Shown here: positions 44,686-54,527 of the stretch, piece after piece
Layout of the letters: every line of letters begins with the position of its first letter
Numbering within the stretch: the first letter of the stretch is position 1
Assembly: GCA_021770005.1 (NCBI GenBank)
Contig: JAETRV010000010.1
Coordinates: 1-64,000, forward strand
DNA length: 64,000 nucleotides
Source of the DNA: Anaerotruncus sp.
GTDB lineage: Bacteria > Bacillota > Clostridia > Oscillospirales > Ruminococcaceae
Reading direction: 5' to 3'
Program-made: the position numbers and the translations under genes
The notes under the pieces: model-generated
Told to the model about the DNA's origin: nothing
Databases searched by the model: none
The model's input: only the letters and a program-made list of their open reading frames with translations

Positions 44686-46173
44686 ATGAAACGCTATATC
44701 CTCGCGCTCGATCAGGGGACAACCAGTTCCCGCGCGATTCTGTTCGACCGGGATCAGACGATCGTTGAGATGGCGCAGAAGGAGTTCACCCAGCTTTACC
44801 CGCAGGAGGGATGGGTGGAACACGACCCGATGGAGATCTACTCCTCCCAGTATGCGGTGATGATGGAGGTGATCGCCAAAAGCGGGGTGGATGTCTCCGA
44901 GATCGCGGGGATCGGGATCACCAACCAGCGGGAGACCACTATCCTTTGGGACCGCAATACCGGCCGGCCGATCTACCATGCGATTGTCTGGCAGTGCCGG
45001 CGCACCGCCGGGATCGTCGACCAGCTCAAAGCGGATGGGCACACCGAATATATCCGGCAGTCCACCGGACTGATTCCGGACGCCTATTTTTCCGCCACCA
45101 AGGTCAAATGGATTCTCGACCATGTCGAGGGGGCGCGGGAACGTGCGCGCCGGGGGGAAATCCTGTTTGGTACGGTGGATAGTTGGCTGATCTGGAAACT
45201 AACCGGCGGGGCAGTCCATGTGACCGACTATACCAATGCGTCCCGCACCATGCTCTATAACATCAAGACCCTCGAATGGGATTCAAAATTACTCGACATT
45301 TTGGATATTCCATCTGAAATATTACCAAAAGTACATAACTCCAGCGAAATCTACGGGTATACAGTGATCCAGGACACCCAGATTCCGATTGCAGGAATCG
45401 CGGGTGACCAGCAGGCGGCGCTGTTTGGGCAGACCTGTTTCGGAAAAGGGGAAGCGAAAAATACCTATGGTACCGGCTGTTTTCTGTTGATGAACACGGG
45501 CGGTACCCCCTGTGACAGCAAAAACGGCCTGCTCACCACAATCGCAATCGGTCTAAATGGGAAGGTGCAGTATGCGCTTGAGGGCAGCGTCTTTGTAGGC
45601 GGTGCGGTGATCCAATGGCTGCGCGATGAGCTGCGGTTCATCACCGAAAGCCGGGACGCAGAGTATTACGCGCGCAAGGCTGACAGCACCGGAGGCGTCT
45701 ATATTGTACCCGCGTTCACCGGGCTGGGTGCGCCCTATTGGGATATGTACGCGCGGGGGTGTATTGTCGGGCTGACTCGGGGTACCAAGCGGGAGCATTT
45801 GATCCGAGCGGCACAGGAGTCGATTGCCTACCAGAGTATGGAACTGGTCGAAGCGATGGAAAAGGATACCGGTACGCCGATGTCTGAGCTGAATGTGGAC
45901 GGCGGCGCGAGCCGGGATACGTTCCTGATGCAGTTTCAGGCGGATGTGCTGAACAAGCCGGTATGCCGTCCGCAGATTCAAGAGACAACCGCGCTGGGCG
46001 CCGCCTATCTGGCCGGTTTGGCAACCGGGGTCTGGAAGGATCAGGAGGAGATTAAGCAGATGCGCGGCAATGCGGTGCATTTCCTCCCAAACATGGATTC
46101 CCAAACCCGTGAAACGCTGGTGCGCGGTTGGAAAAAAGCGGTTGGCCGTTCCCTCGACTGGGCAGAGCATTAG
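44686..46173 (+). CDS. glpK: glycerol kinase
   Basis: A 495-residue FGGY-family kinase that makes sn-glycerol 3-phosphate. Motifs [51 protein letters not shown] and [20 protein letters not shown] are all present, in order and at family length. Start at 44686 after AAAGGAAGTGGAG; a longer frame upstream is not conserved. No glpF or glpD is adjacent. Confidence 0.97.
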   Translation: MKRYILALDQGTTSSRAILFDRDQTIVEMAQKEFTQLYPQEGWVEHDPMEIYSSQYAVMMEVIAKSGVDVSEIAGIGITNQRETTILWDRNTGRPIYHAIVWQCRRTAGIVDQLKADGHTEYIRQSTGLIPDAYFSATKVKWILDHVEGARERARRGEILFGTVDSWLIWKLTGGAVHVTDYTNASRTMLYNIKTLEWDSKLLDILDIPSEILPKVHNSSEIYGYTVIQDTQIPIAGIAGDQQAALFGQTCFGKGEAKNTYGTGCFLLMNTGGTPCDSKNGLLTTIAIGLNGKVQYALEGSVFVGGAVIQWLRDELRFITESRDAEYYARKADSTGGVYIVPAFTGLGAPYWDMYARGCIVGLTRGTKREHLIRAAQESIAYQSMELVEAMEKDTGTPMSELNVDGGASRDTFLMQFQADVLNKPVCRPQIQETTALGAAYLAGLATGVWKDQEEIKQMRGNAVHFLPNMDSQTRETLVRGWKKAVGRSLDWAEH

Positions 46174-46347
46174 TCTCCCTTTTCCCCTTGACCGAAAGGC
46201 CGGGGGGAATTTGTATTCCCAACCCCTTATTACCTGCCAAGCGCCCAGCCGCCACATTCGGCTCTGGCGCGGACCCATACAGAACGGTTGGATTCCGGCC
46301 ATTGTTCCCTATTTTTCTACTGATTCTGTATTTTATAGCCAAATAAC

Positions 46348-46376
46348 TTGTTCCTGTTTCATAAATGTGTTACAAT
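46348..46376 (+). promoter_or_regulatory. promoter of the RecQ/UvrD fusion gene
   Basis: TTGTTC, 17 bases, TACAAT, about 45 bases before the start. The glpK-to-promoter gap (46174-46347) is otherwise empty. Confidence 0.65.
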
Positions 46377-46421
46377 GACTGCAAAGCAGCGGAGGAAATT
46401 TCAACCGACAGGGAGCAGGGT

Positions 46422-49400
46422 ATGGCGGCATCCATCGTATTTATCGACAGCGAAATCGGCATGACAGACGGAAAGGTCATGGACCTGGGGGCAATCCGGC
46501 AGGATGGCGCCTGTTTTCATTCTGCCTCGTTACAGGATTTCTCCGCCTTTCTCTCCGGCTCCGATTTCATATGTGGCCACAATATCATCCATCATGACCT
46601 GAACTATATCCAGAGGCAGCACAATATCCCGATTCCGGCAGGCATCGTGGACACCCTCTACCTCTCTCCCCTGTTGTTCCCGCAAAGGCCCTACCACGCG
46701 CTTTTGAAGGATGATAAGCTTCAGGCGGACGAGCTGAACAATCCGCTCAATGACGCCCAGAAGGCGCGGAAGCTCTTTTTTGATGAGGTGAACGCCTTTT
46801 CTGAACTGCGCCCCAATCTCGGGCAGATTTACTATGGCCTGCTGAACCAGTTCGAAGAGTTCAAAGGCTTTTTCGCATACATAGGCTACCAGCCGCGCCC
46901 CCTGAACCTCCCGGAGCTGATCCAAGCGGAATTCTCGGGTAGGGTTTGCGAGCATGCGGATATCCGCCTCCTGATTGCGGAACATCCCATCGCATTGGCC
47001 TACGCGCTGGCCTTGATCGATACCAATGATTCCCATTCGATCACCCCGCCATGGCTGACCCAGAACTATCCGCAGATCGGGTTTGTGATCAAGGCGCTTC
47101 GCGGCACCCCCTGTCGGGCCGGCTGTGCCTATTGTACCGGCGCCCTGAACATCCACCGGAAACTGAACGAATTTTTTGGTTTTGATGGGTTCCGCACCTA
47201 TGGCGGCGAGCCGCTTCAGGAAAGGGCGGCACAGGCGGCGGTGGATGGGAAATCGCTGCTCTCGGTGTTCCCCACCGGAGGCGGGAAGTCGGTCACCTTC
47301 CAGCTGCCCGCCCTGATGGCTGGGCAGGCGGAGCATGGGCTTACCGTCGTAATCTCCCCGTTGCAATCACTGATGAAGGACCAGGTGGACAACCTGAACG
47401 AGCGGGGGATCGCCGACGCCGTTACGGTGAACGGGCTTCTCAGCCCTATCGAACGGGCCGAGGCGCTGGAACGGGTCGCAAGCGGGCGGGCCTCGCTGTT
47501 TTACCTATCGCCGGAACAACTGCGCTCCCGCACCATCGAGAAGCTGCTCTATTCCCGCAATGTGGTCCGCTTCGTCATTGATGAAGCGCACTGTTTTTCC
47601 GCCTGGGGGCAGGACTTCCGGGTGGACTACCTGTATATCGGGGACTTTATCCGCGAGCTACAGGAGAAAAAACAGATGCATACCCCGATCCCGGTTTCCT
47701 GCTTTACGGCAACCGCAAAGCAGAAGGTCATCAGCGACATCCGCGATTATTTCAAGGAAAAACTGGGGGTGGACCTCGAGCTGTTTGCATCTGCTGCTGT
47801 GCGGGAAAATCTGCATTACGTTGTGCTGCATCAGGAAACGGAGGATGAAAAATACAATACGCTCCGCTCGCTGATCGAAACGCACCCCTGCCCAACGATC
47901 GTCTACGTCTCCCGGACCAAGCGGTCGAAGCAGCTCGCAGAAAAGCTGACAGGCGACGGCTTTCCCGCGCGCCCGTTCTACGGCAAGATGGAGCCCAGCG
48001 AAAAGGTGGAAAACCAGGAAGCTTTCATCCGCAACGAGGTCCGGGTGATCGTCGCCACCTCCGCTTTTGGCATGGGCGTCGATAAAAAGGATGTTGGGCT
48101 TGTGGTCCACTACGATATCTCGGATTCCCTCGAAAACTATGTGCAGGAAGCGGGTAGGGCAGGGCGTGACCCCGCCCTTTCCGCCGAATGCTATGTCCTG
48201 TTCAACGATAACGACCTGGACAAGCATTTCCTCCTGCTGAACCAGACCAAACTGAGCATCAGTGAAATCCAGCAGGTTTGGAAAGCCATAAAGGACCAGA
48301 CCAAAAACCGCGCTACCGTCTGCTGTTCCCCGCTGGAAATCGCGCGGCAGGCGGGGTGGGACGATTCGGTCAGCGATATTGAAAGCCGGGTCAAATCCGC
48401 TGTCGCCGCGCTCGAGAACGCGGGGTATGTCAAACGCGGGCGAAACGTACCCCACATTTACGCAACCAGCATCTTCCCCAAGAATATGGTGGAGGCCAGC
48501 TTCAAGATCGACCGTTCCAAACTGTTCTCCCATTCTCAGAAGACCAGCGCCAAGCGGATCATTCAGCATCTCATCTCCTCCCGCAGCCGTGCGGTTGCGG
48601 GAAACGATGACGCGGAATCCCGCGTCGATTATCTCGCCGACATCCTGGGAATCCCCAAGTTCGAGGTGATAGAATGCGTCAACCTGATGCGTCAGGCCGG
48701 GCTTCTGGCCGACTCGAGGGACATGTCCGCCTTTCTCTTCAAGAACGACACACAGAACCGCTCCGCCTTGATGCTCGGTCGTTTTGCCCGGCTGGAACGG
48801 TTCCTGCTCTCCAAGATCGGGGAACAGGAGAATGGCTTTGCACTGAAAGAGCTGAACGAAGAGGCTGCGCGCGAAGGGATCGCCTATACTTCGGTCAAAA
48901 ATATCCGCACCATCCTCTATTATCTGACGATCAAAGGCTACATCACCAAACGGGAGTACTACGACCAGCAATATGCGGTTGTGATTCCGCTGGTGGAATC
49001 TTCCAAGCTGGTTGAAAAGTTCCAGAAGCGGGTGGACCTCTGCCAGTTTATCGTGAAAAAACTGTACGCCCTCAGCGTCCCCTCCGATTCCTCGGAGGAG
49101 AAAGGCGAAACCTTTGTCCAGTTTTCACTGGTCGGGTTGTACCAGGACTATCTTGCACAGTCCAAGGGCAACCCCTCGGTCCCCAAAATTTCCCTCAAAG
49201 ATGTGGAGGATGCGCTTTTGTATCTGTCCAAAATTGGCGCCATGCGGCTGGAAGGCGGGTTCCTCGTTCTTTATAATGGTATGGAGATCAACCGGCTGGT
49301 CCTTGACAATAAAATCCGTTATAAAGTGGAGGACTATAAAACGCTGAATGCGCACTATAAACAGAAAATCCAGCAGATCCACATTGTCGGTGAATACGCA

Positions 49401-51242
49401 AACCTGATGGTCCGCGATTATAACGCCGCGTTGCAGTTTGTGCAGGATTACTTCCAGCTCGATTACAGGAAGTTCCTCGCCAAATATTTTAAAGAAGAAC
49501 GCGCCAAAGAAATTGACCGGAATATTACTCCGGAAAAATACCGGCAGTTGTTTGGCGAGCTTTCGGAAACCCAAGCAAGCATCATCAATGATTCGGAGTC
49601 CAGATATATTGTGGTGGCTGCCGGACCCGGAAGCGGAAAAACGCGCGTCCTGGTCCACAAGCTGGCGGCGCTCCTGCTCCTCGAGGACGTCAAGCACGAA
49701 CAGCTCCTGATGGTGACCTTTTCCCGCGCCGCGGCCACCGAATTCAAAAAGCGGCTGATTGCCCTGATCGGCAATGCGGCCAACTTTGTCGAGATCAAAA
49801 CCTTTCACTCCTACTGCTTTGACCTGCTGGGCAAGATCGGCAGTCTGGAAGGGGTGGAGGACGTGGTCAAAAATGCCGCAGAGATGATCGAAAACGGCGA
49901 GGTCGAACCCGGCCGGATTGCCAAAACCGTACTGGTCATCGACGAAGCGCAGGACATGGACAGCAATGAATACCGGCTGGTCCGCGCGTTGATGCAGCGC
50001 AATGACGACATGCGTGTGATTGCCGTGGGGGATGATGACCAGAACATCTACCAGTTCCGCGGTTCGGATTCCAAATATATGCACGCCCTGATTGAGGAGT
50101 TTGGCGCTGTGCAGTACGAGATGACCGAAAACTACCGCAGCAGCAGGGCAATCGTCTCTCTTGCGAATCTGTTTGCCCGTTCGATCGAAAACCGGATGAA
50201 ATCGGAGGAGATCAAAGCCATCCGCAAAGAGGCCGGCACAGTTCAGATCATCCACCATACCAGCGCGCACCTGGAATATCCGGTTGTGGAGCAGATCGCC
50301 AGAACCTACCGCGGCGGGAAGGTCTGCGTCCTGACGAATACCAACGAAGAGGCCCTCCGGGTGCTCGGCCTGCTGACCAAACGCAATATCCGCGCGAGGC
50401 TGATCCAGTCTATGGATGGGTTCCGTCTCTATAACCTCTCTGAAATCCGGTTCTTCCTGAAGGTCGTGGACCAGAAGCGCGGCTTGGCCCCGGTTATCAG
50501 CGACCGGGCCTGGGAGGAAGCGAAAGACCGGCTCCAAACGGTTTACCGCGGCAGCACCTGCCTTGAGGTCTGCCTGAACCTCATTGCTGAGTTTGAAAAG
50601 GTGAACCGCCGCGAAAAATACTTCAGCGACCTCAAGGAATTTGTCATGGAATCGCAATATGAGGACTTTTATTCGGATGATCTGGAAACCGTATCGGTCT
50701 CGACCATCCACAAATCCAAGGGACGGGAATTCGACAGCGTCTACTTGCTGTTAAACCATGTCCAGATGTACAGCGACGCCGACCGCCGCAAACTGTATGT
50801 CGGCATCACCCGCGCCAAAAGCAATCTGTACATCCATTGCAATACCGGCCTCTTTTCCATCTTCCATCTGCCGGATGTTGAAAAGCGCGAGGACTTCACC
50901 GCATATCCAGAACCGGAGGAGATCACGCTCCAACTGACCCATCGGGACGTTGTCTTGGGCTTTTTCAAGGGAAAGAAGCCGCTGGTTACCAGGCTCCGCA
51001 GCGGATGCCCGCTCACGGTTGACCACGAGTACCTTCTGGCCCGGGTGGAGGGGAAGCTGTTCCGCGTTGCGAAATTTTCCAAAGCCGCTGTCGACCGGCT
51101 GCACTTTTTGAACCGGAAAGGGTACCGCCTGGTTTCCGCAAACGTGCGCTTTATTGTTGCGTGGAAAGGAAAAGAGGATTCCGAAGAAACAGCGGTCCTA
51201 CTGGCGGATATCCACCTATCCAGCCGTGTTTCTGAAGTGTAA
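46422..51242 (+). CDS. exonuclease-like/RecQ helicase/UvrD helicase fusion protein
   Basis: A 1606-residue multi-domain DNA enzyme. Residues 1-125 resemble a DEDD exonuclease: FIDSE (D9, E11), GHNIIHHD (D59) and NNPLNDA (D111), but the usual catalytic His position reads Asn106. A cysteine cluster CRAGCAYC (231-238) leads into a RecQ helicase (265-600): Walker A PTGGGKS (284-290), VIDEAHCFSAWG (about 384-395) and QEAGRAGRD (about 575). Winged-helix-type domains follow (about 625-900). An SF1 UvrD/Rep helicase starts at about 1060: AAGPGSGKTR, VIDEAQDMDS (about 1170) and YVGITRAKSNLY (about 1455). The C-terminal extension is basic. Start ATG 46422 after GGGAGCAGGG. A repair or anti-phage role is plausible but not shown. 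Confidence 0.88.
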   Translation: MAASIVFIDSEIGMTDGKVMDLGAIRQDGACFHSASLQDFSAFLSGSDFICGHNIIHHDLNYIQRQHNIPIPAGIVDTLYLSPLLFPQRPYHALLKDDKLQADELNNPLNDAQKARKLFFDEVNAFSELRPNLGQIYYGLLNQFEEFKGFFAYIGYQPRPLNLPELIQAEFSGRVCEHADIRLLIAEHPIALAYALALIDTNDSHSITPPWLTQNYPQIGFVIKALRGTPCRAGCAYCTGALNIHRKLNEFFGFDGFRTYGGEPLQERAAQAAVDGKSLLSVFPTGGGKSVTFQLPALMAGQAEHGLTVVISPLQSLMKDQVDNLNERGIADAVTVNGLLSPIERAEALERVASGRASLFYLSPEQLRSRTIEKLLYSRNVVRFVIDEAHCFSAWGQDFRVDYLYIGDFIRELQEKKQMHTPIPVSCFTATAKQKVISDIRDYFKEKLGVDLELFASAAVRENLHYVVLHQETEDEKYNTLRSLIETHPCPTIVYVSRTKRSKQLAEKLTGDGFPARPFYGKMEPSEKVENQEAFIRNEVRVIVATSAFGMGVDKKDVGLVVHYDISDSLENYVQEAGRAGRDPALSAECYVLFNDNDLDKHFLLLNQTKLSISEIQQVWKAIKDQTKNRATVCCSPLEIARQAGWDDSVSDIESRVKSAVAALENAGYVKRGRNVPHIYATSIFPKNMVEASFKIDRSKLFSHSQKTSAKRIIQHLISSRSRAVAGNDDAESRVDYLADILGIPKFEVIECVNLMRQAGLLADSRDMSAFLFKNDTQNRSALMLGRFARLERFLLSKIGEQENGFALKELNEEAAREGIAYTSVKNIRTILYYLTIKGYITKREYYDQQYAVVIPLVESSKLVEKFQKRVDLCQFIVKKLYALSVPSDSSEEKGETFVQFSLVGLYQDYLAQSKGNPSVPKISLKDVEDALLYLSKIGAMRLEGGFLVLYNGMEINRLVLDNKIRYKVEDYKTLNAHYKQKIQQIHIVGEYANLMVRDYNAALQFVQDYFQLDYRKFLAKYFKEERAKEIDRNITPEKYRQLFGELSETQASIINDSESRYIVVAAGPGSGKTRVLVHKLAALLLLEDVKHEQLLMVTFSRAAATEFKKRLIALIGNAANFVEIKTFHSYCFDLLGKIGSLEGVEDVVKNAAEMIENGEVEPGRIAKTVLVIDEAQDMDSNEYRLVRALMQRNDDMRVIAVGDDDQNIYQFRGSDSKYMHALIEEFGAVQYEMTENYRSSRAIVSLANLFARSIENRMKSEEIKAIRKEAGTVQIIHHTSAHLEYPVVEQIARTYRGGKVCVLTNTNEEALRVLGLLTKRNIRARLIQSMDGFRLYNLSEIRFFLKVVDQKRGLAPVISDRAWEEAKDRLQTVYRGSTCLEVCLNLIAEFEKVNRREKYFSDLKEFVMESQYEDFYSDDLETVSVSTIHKSKGREFDSVYLLLNHVQMYSDADRRKLYVGITRAKSNLYIHCNTGLFSIFHLPDVEKREDFTAYPEPEEITLQLTHRDVVLGFFKGKKPLVTRLRSGCPLTVDHEYLLARVEGKLFRVAKFSKAAVDRLHFLNRKGYRLVSANVRFIVAWKGKEDSEETAVLLADIHLSSRVSEV

Positions 51243-51491
51243 GAGCCTATTCAGCATCTTAAGTTTTACTCGATTTTTTTGCTCCGGCCCAAGAGCCGAT
51301 GCTTCGCATCGGTTGGCCTATGCACGCCGATCTCCGCGCTAAGAGCCGCCTGCGGCGGTTGCGCTCCGAAACGCTCGCTGCGGCTCGCAGTGCGGCGGCA
51401 GCTTTTCGGGTGAATTGCCGCCTAAAAGGCGGCAAAAGGGAGCTCTTTTTGCAAGGGAAAAACCCCCTGCAAAGATGCTGAATAGGCCCTT
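51242..51491. mobile_element. 250-bp element with 20-bp terminal inverted repeats
   Basis: Left end AAGAGCCTATTCAGCATCTT and the reverse complement of the right end differ at one of 20 positions. The interior carries, in reverse, the modules of the dispersed family (AAGTTTTACTCGATTTTTTT; GGTGAATTGCCGCC; AAAGGCGGCAAAAGGG). It begins one base before the RecQ/UvrD stop ends and fills the gap before the next gene. The remainder to 51605 is empty. Confidence 0.65.
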
Positions 51492-51605
51492 AGAAAAGAA
51501 AAAGGTTGACCTTTCCAAGCGGATAAATTATACTGAAAGGGAGGCCGGTATGCGGACTTCGGCAACCGGGCCGTTCAACGAAAATGATGCGAGGGAGGGC
51601 CTGCC

Positions 51606-52229
51606 ATGAAAAAATTTGTGATTACGATAGCGCGTGAATATGGGAGCGGCGGAAAACAGATCGGAAAACTGCTGGCAAAAGAGCTGGGGGTCGGTTACTA
51701 CGACCGGGAGCTGCTCCGAATGGCCTCGGATGACAGCGGGATCAATGAATCCCTCTTCGCCAATGCGGATGAAAAATTCAAGCGCACCCTGCTCTTTAAG
51801 ACAGCGCGCGGCGCTTATACCGGTGAGCTGATCCCGCCGGACAAGGGGGAATTCACCTCGAACGAAAATCTCTTCAACTTTCAGGCGCGGGTGATCCGGC
51901 GGTTGGCCGAGAGCGAGTCCTGCATCATCATTGGACGGTGCGCTGATTACATCCTGCGGGATATGGAGCACGTGGTCCGAATCTATGTGCATGCGCCGTT
52001 TGAGCACTGCGTGAACGAGTCCATGCGGATCCATCCGCAGATGACCCGGGAGGAGGTTACACGCTATATCACCAAAATCGACAAGGAGCGCGCACTCTAC
52101 TACAAATACTTTACCGGTCTGGACTGGAAGAACGCGGATAACTATGACCTCTGCCTGAACAGCAAGGAACTGGGCTGGGAGAAATGCGTCTCGCTGGTCA
52201 AGGCGTATCTGGAGATCAAATTGAGCTAA
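51606..52229 (+). CDS. cytidylate kinase-like P-loop protein, second paralogue
   Basis: A 207-residue homologue of the 41093-41710 protein: VITIAREYGSGGKQIGKLLA, YYDRELLRMASDDSGI, IIGRCADYILRDMEHVVRIY. Ends near LNSKELGWEKCVSLV. Same fold and loop (GSGG) with an unsettled substrate. GAGGGCCTGCC precedes the ATG. Single gene before a strong terminator. Confidence 0.82.
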   Translation: MKKFVITIAREYGSGGKQIGKLLAKELGVGYYDRELLRMASDDSGINESLFANADEKFKRTLLFKTARGAYTGELIPPDKGEFTSNENLFNFQARVIRRLAESESCIIIGRCADYILRDMEHVVRIYVHAPFEHCVNESMRIHPQMTREEVTRYITKIDKERALYYKYFTGLDWKNADNYDLCLNSKELGWEKCVSLVKAYLEIKLS

Positions 52230-52271
52230 AGGCTGGTTGAAAGGATAAGACCTCTGAATCAGGAAAATAAG

Positions 52272-52313
52272 CAAGCCCCCGCCGCCCCATTTTGGGGCGG
52301 CGGGGGCTTGTTT
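52272..52313. terminator. bidirectional terminator
   Basis: CAAGCCCCCGCCGCCCC and GGGGCGGCGGGGGCTTG pair almost perfectly, with TTT on the plus side. It sits between convergent genes. Confidence 0.85.
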
Positions 52314-52342
52314 CACGTCATCCGGATTTCCCGTCCGGGCAG

Positions 52343-54106
52343 TTATGTACTGGATTCCTCGTACATGCTGTACAGGCTGTGATAAATGCCCCGTTGTTCC
52401 ATCAGCTCCGCGTGGTTTCCCTGCTCGGCGATGCCATCTTCGGTTAGAACCAGAATCATATCCGCGCCGCGGATGGTGGTCAACCGATGGGCAATCGTAA
52501 AGGTAGTACGCCCATGCGCCAGCTTTTCGAGCGACTGCTGGACAATCCGCTCGCTTTCGTTATCGAGCGCCGAGGTAGCTTCATCAAGAATCAGGACAGG
52601 CGGATTTTTGAGGAACACCCGCGCAATGCTGATCCGCTGTTTCTGACCGCCCGAGAGCCGCACCCCGCGTTCTCCAACATAGGTGTCATACCCATCCGGG
52701 AACTCGCTGATAAAGCCATGGGCGCCCGCCAGTTTTGCCGCCTCTATGACCTCCTGCCGGGAAGCGCCCGGCTTGCCATAGGCGATGTTTTCGTAGACTG
52801 AACCGGCAAACAGATAGACATCCTGCTGTACCACGCCGATCTGCCGGCGGAGCGAATGAAGGGTGAGGGAACGGATGTCCTGCCCATCGATCAGGATCCG
52901 ACCGCTGGTCACGTCATAGAACCGCGGGATCAGGTTGCAGAGGGTGGTTTTGCCGCTGCCCGAAGGCCCGACCAACGCGACGCTCTGTCCCGGTTTTACT
53001 TCCAGGTTGATATCTGTAAGCACCATCGCCGGATCGTCAGCATAATGGAAACCGACCTGCTCGAACCGGATGTTGCCCTGAACCTCCCCTAATTCAGACG
53101 CATCGGGCGCGTCCTCGATATCAACCGGCGCGTCGATTACCTCAATGAACCGCTCGATCCCGGTCATTCCGCGCTGGAACTGCTCGGTAAATTCGACAAT
53201 CCGCCGCACCGAGGCCAGCAGCGTTGTGACATAGAGCAGATAGGCGATGAAATCGGCGGCGGTGATCTTCCCGTAGGTCATAAACAGCCCGCCGATCACC
53301 ATGACCGCAAGGTACATCACCCCGTCATAGATGCGGGTGGTGCTGTTGAAGCCAGCCATATAACGGTACTGCTCTTTTTTGATCTCGAGAAACGCTTGGT
53401 TCCCCTCGTCGAACTTCTCTTTTTCCAGCTCTTCATTGGCAAAGGATTTGACCACACGCACTCCCAGCAGGCTATCCTCGACCTGTGCGTTGATCTCACC
53501 CGTCTGGTTGCGGGACTTCTTGAATGCCCGGCGCATTCTGCGGTTGAAATAGATGGTTGAAAGCAGCATCAGCGGGATAATCGCAAAGATAATCAGGGTC
53601 AACAGGAGGCTGTAGTTCGAGAGGATCGCAAACGATACCACGATCTTGAGTCCGGCGATAAAAAATTCTTCGGGGCAGTGGTGGGCAAACTCGGTCACGT
53701 CGAACAGATCGCTCGTGATCCGCGCCATGATCTGCCCGATCTTGTTGCTGTCGTAAAAGGTATAGGACAGGCGCTGTAGATGGTCGAACAGGTCGCGGCG
53801 CATATCAGTCTCAATCCGGGCACCCATCACATGACCGATGCTCTGCATAAAATAGTTGGCAGATGCATCCACGATCCGTAGAATCAAATAGAGCAGACCA
53901 ACCCGCAGGATGAGCGAGACGGTCAACCCCGCCGCACCGCTGGTCCCACGGTTGGTAAGGAATCGCACGATCAGCGGCAGCACCAGTTCGCAGACGGTGG
54001 TGAGTGCTGCGCAGACCAGGTCGATCAACATAATCGCGGCGTAAGGCTTGAAGTAGGGGGCAAAGCGGCGCAGAAGCACGCTTGTCTTGATCTGTCGGTT
54101 GTTCAA
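52343..54106 (-). CDS. ABC exporter half-transporter (permease plus ATPase)
   Basis: A 587-residue type IV ABC exporter subunit. Six membrane segments (about 15-300) are followed by the nucleotide-binding domain: Walker A LVGPSGSGKTTLCNL, signature LSGGQKQRISIARV, Walker B VLILDEATSALDNESE and H-loop IAHRLTTI. Such proteins dimerise to flip lipids or export drugs or peptides. The start is the TTG at 54106 (LNNRQIKTS), with GGGAGGG upstream; the frame continues upstream but with unrelated sequence. Lies at the edge of the AT-rich glycan region. Confidence 0.88.
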   Translation of the reverse strand: MNNRQIKTSVLLRRFAPYFKPYAAIMLIDLVCAALTTVCELVLPLIVRFLTNRGTSGAAGLTVSLILRVGLLYLILRIVDASANYFMQSIGHVMGARIETDMRRDLFDHLQRLSYTFYDSNKIGQIMARITSDLFDVTEFAHHCPEEFFIAGLKIVVSFAILSNYSLLLTLIIFAIIPLMLLSTIYFNRRMRRAFKKSRNQTGEINAQVEDSLLGVRVVKSFANEELEKEKFDEGNQAFLEIKKEQYRYMAGFNSTTRIYDGVMYLAVMVIGGLFMTYGKITAADFIAYLLYVTTLLASVRRIVEFTEQFQRGMTGIERFIEVIDAPVDIEDAPDASELGEVQGNIRFEQVGFHYADDPAMVLTDINLEVKPGQSVALVGPSGSGKTTLCNLIPRFYDVTSGRILIDGQDIRSLTLHSLRRQIGVVQQDVYLFAGSVYENIAYGKPGASRQEVIEAAKLAGAHGFISEFPDGYDTYVGERGVRLSGGQKQRISIARVFLKNPPVLILDEATSALDNESERIVQQSLEKLAHGRTTFTIAHRLTTIRGADMILVLTEDGIAEQGNHAELMEQRGIYHSLYSMYEESST

Positions 54107-54453
54107 AAAATTCCCTCCCGGTGAATTGGTTGTCTGTTGAGAAGCAGTGAGACAGCAGGAGCTTGGCTCCGAATACGCTCTTCCAGCTTGCCGATGTACG
54201 ATAGGCGAGGCTTCAAAGCATCTTTTTATCTGGCCCCGCAGATATTCTATCACAAATCCAGACAGACTACAACTATATCTCCCTGCGTAAGCAAGGCGAC
54301 AACATTTAATTTAGGGGGCCAATAGTTCTAAAAGGAACAAAACAAGGACTGCGATTTATCACACTAAAGTATTTTACATATCGCTTTACCCGCAATAGGG
54401 CATATAAATGTAAGCTAAATACATCGCATTTGAATTTTTTTGAGGCAAATAAA
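54107..54453. other. intergenic transition from GC-rich to AT-rich DNA
   Basis: Nothing gene-like. Base composition falls from about 54,240 on, marking the start of the AT-rich glycan cluster. Confidence 0.5.
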
Positions 54454-54498
54454 AGAAGTTTTATAGATCTGGTTAAAAATCAAATCTATAAAACTTCT
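54454..54498 (-). terminator. terminator of the glycan cluster
   Basis: AGAAGTTTTATAGAT and ATCTATAAAACTTCT form a 15-bp perfect stem, followed on the minus strand by TTTATTTG. Confidence 0.85.
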
Positions 54499-54527
54499 CC
54501 TCTACAAAATCCTAAACGATCCCTTTC

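Noticed and set aside
49125-50711. 528-residue frame opposite the UvrD part of the fusion
   Set aside because: Shadow; the coding strand carries all helicase motifs.
54137-54325. 62-residue plus-strand frame in the gap before the ABC exporter
   Set aside because: No ribosome site, odd composition, and it crosses the base-composition boundary.
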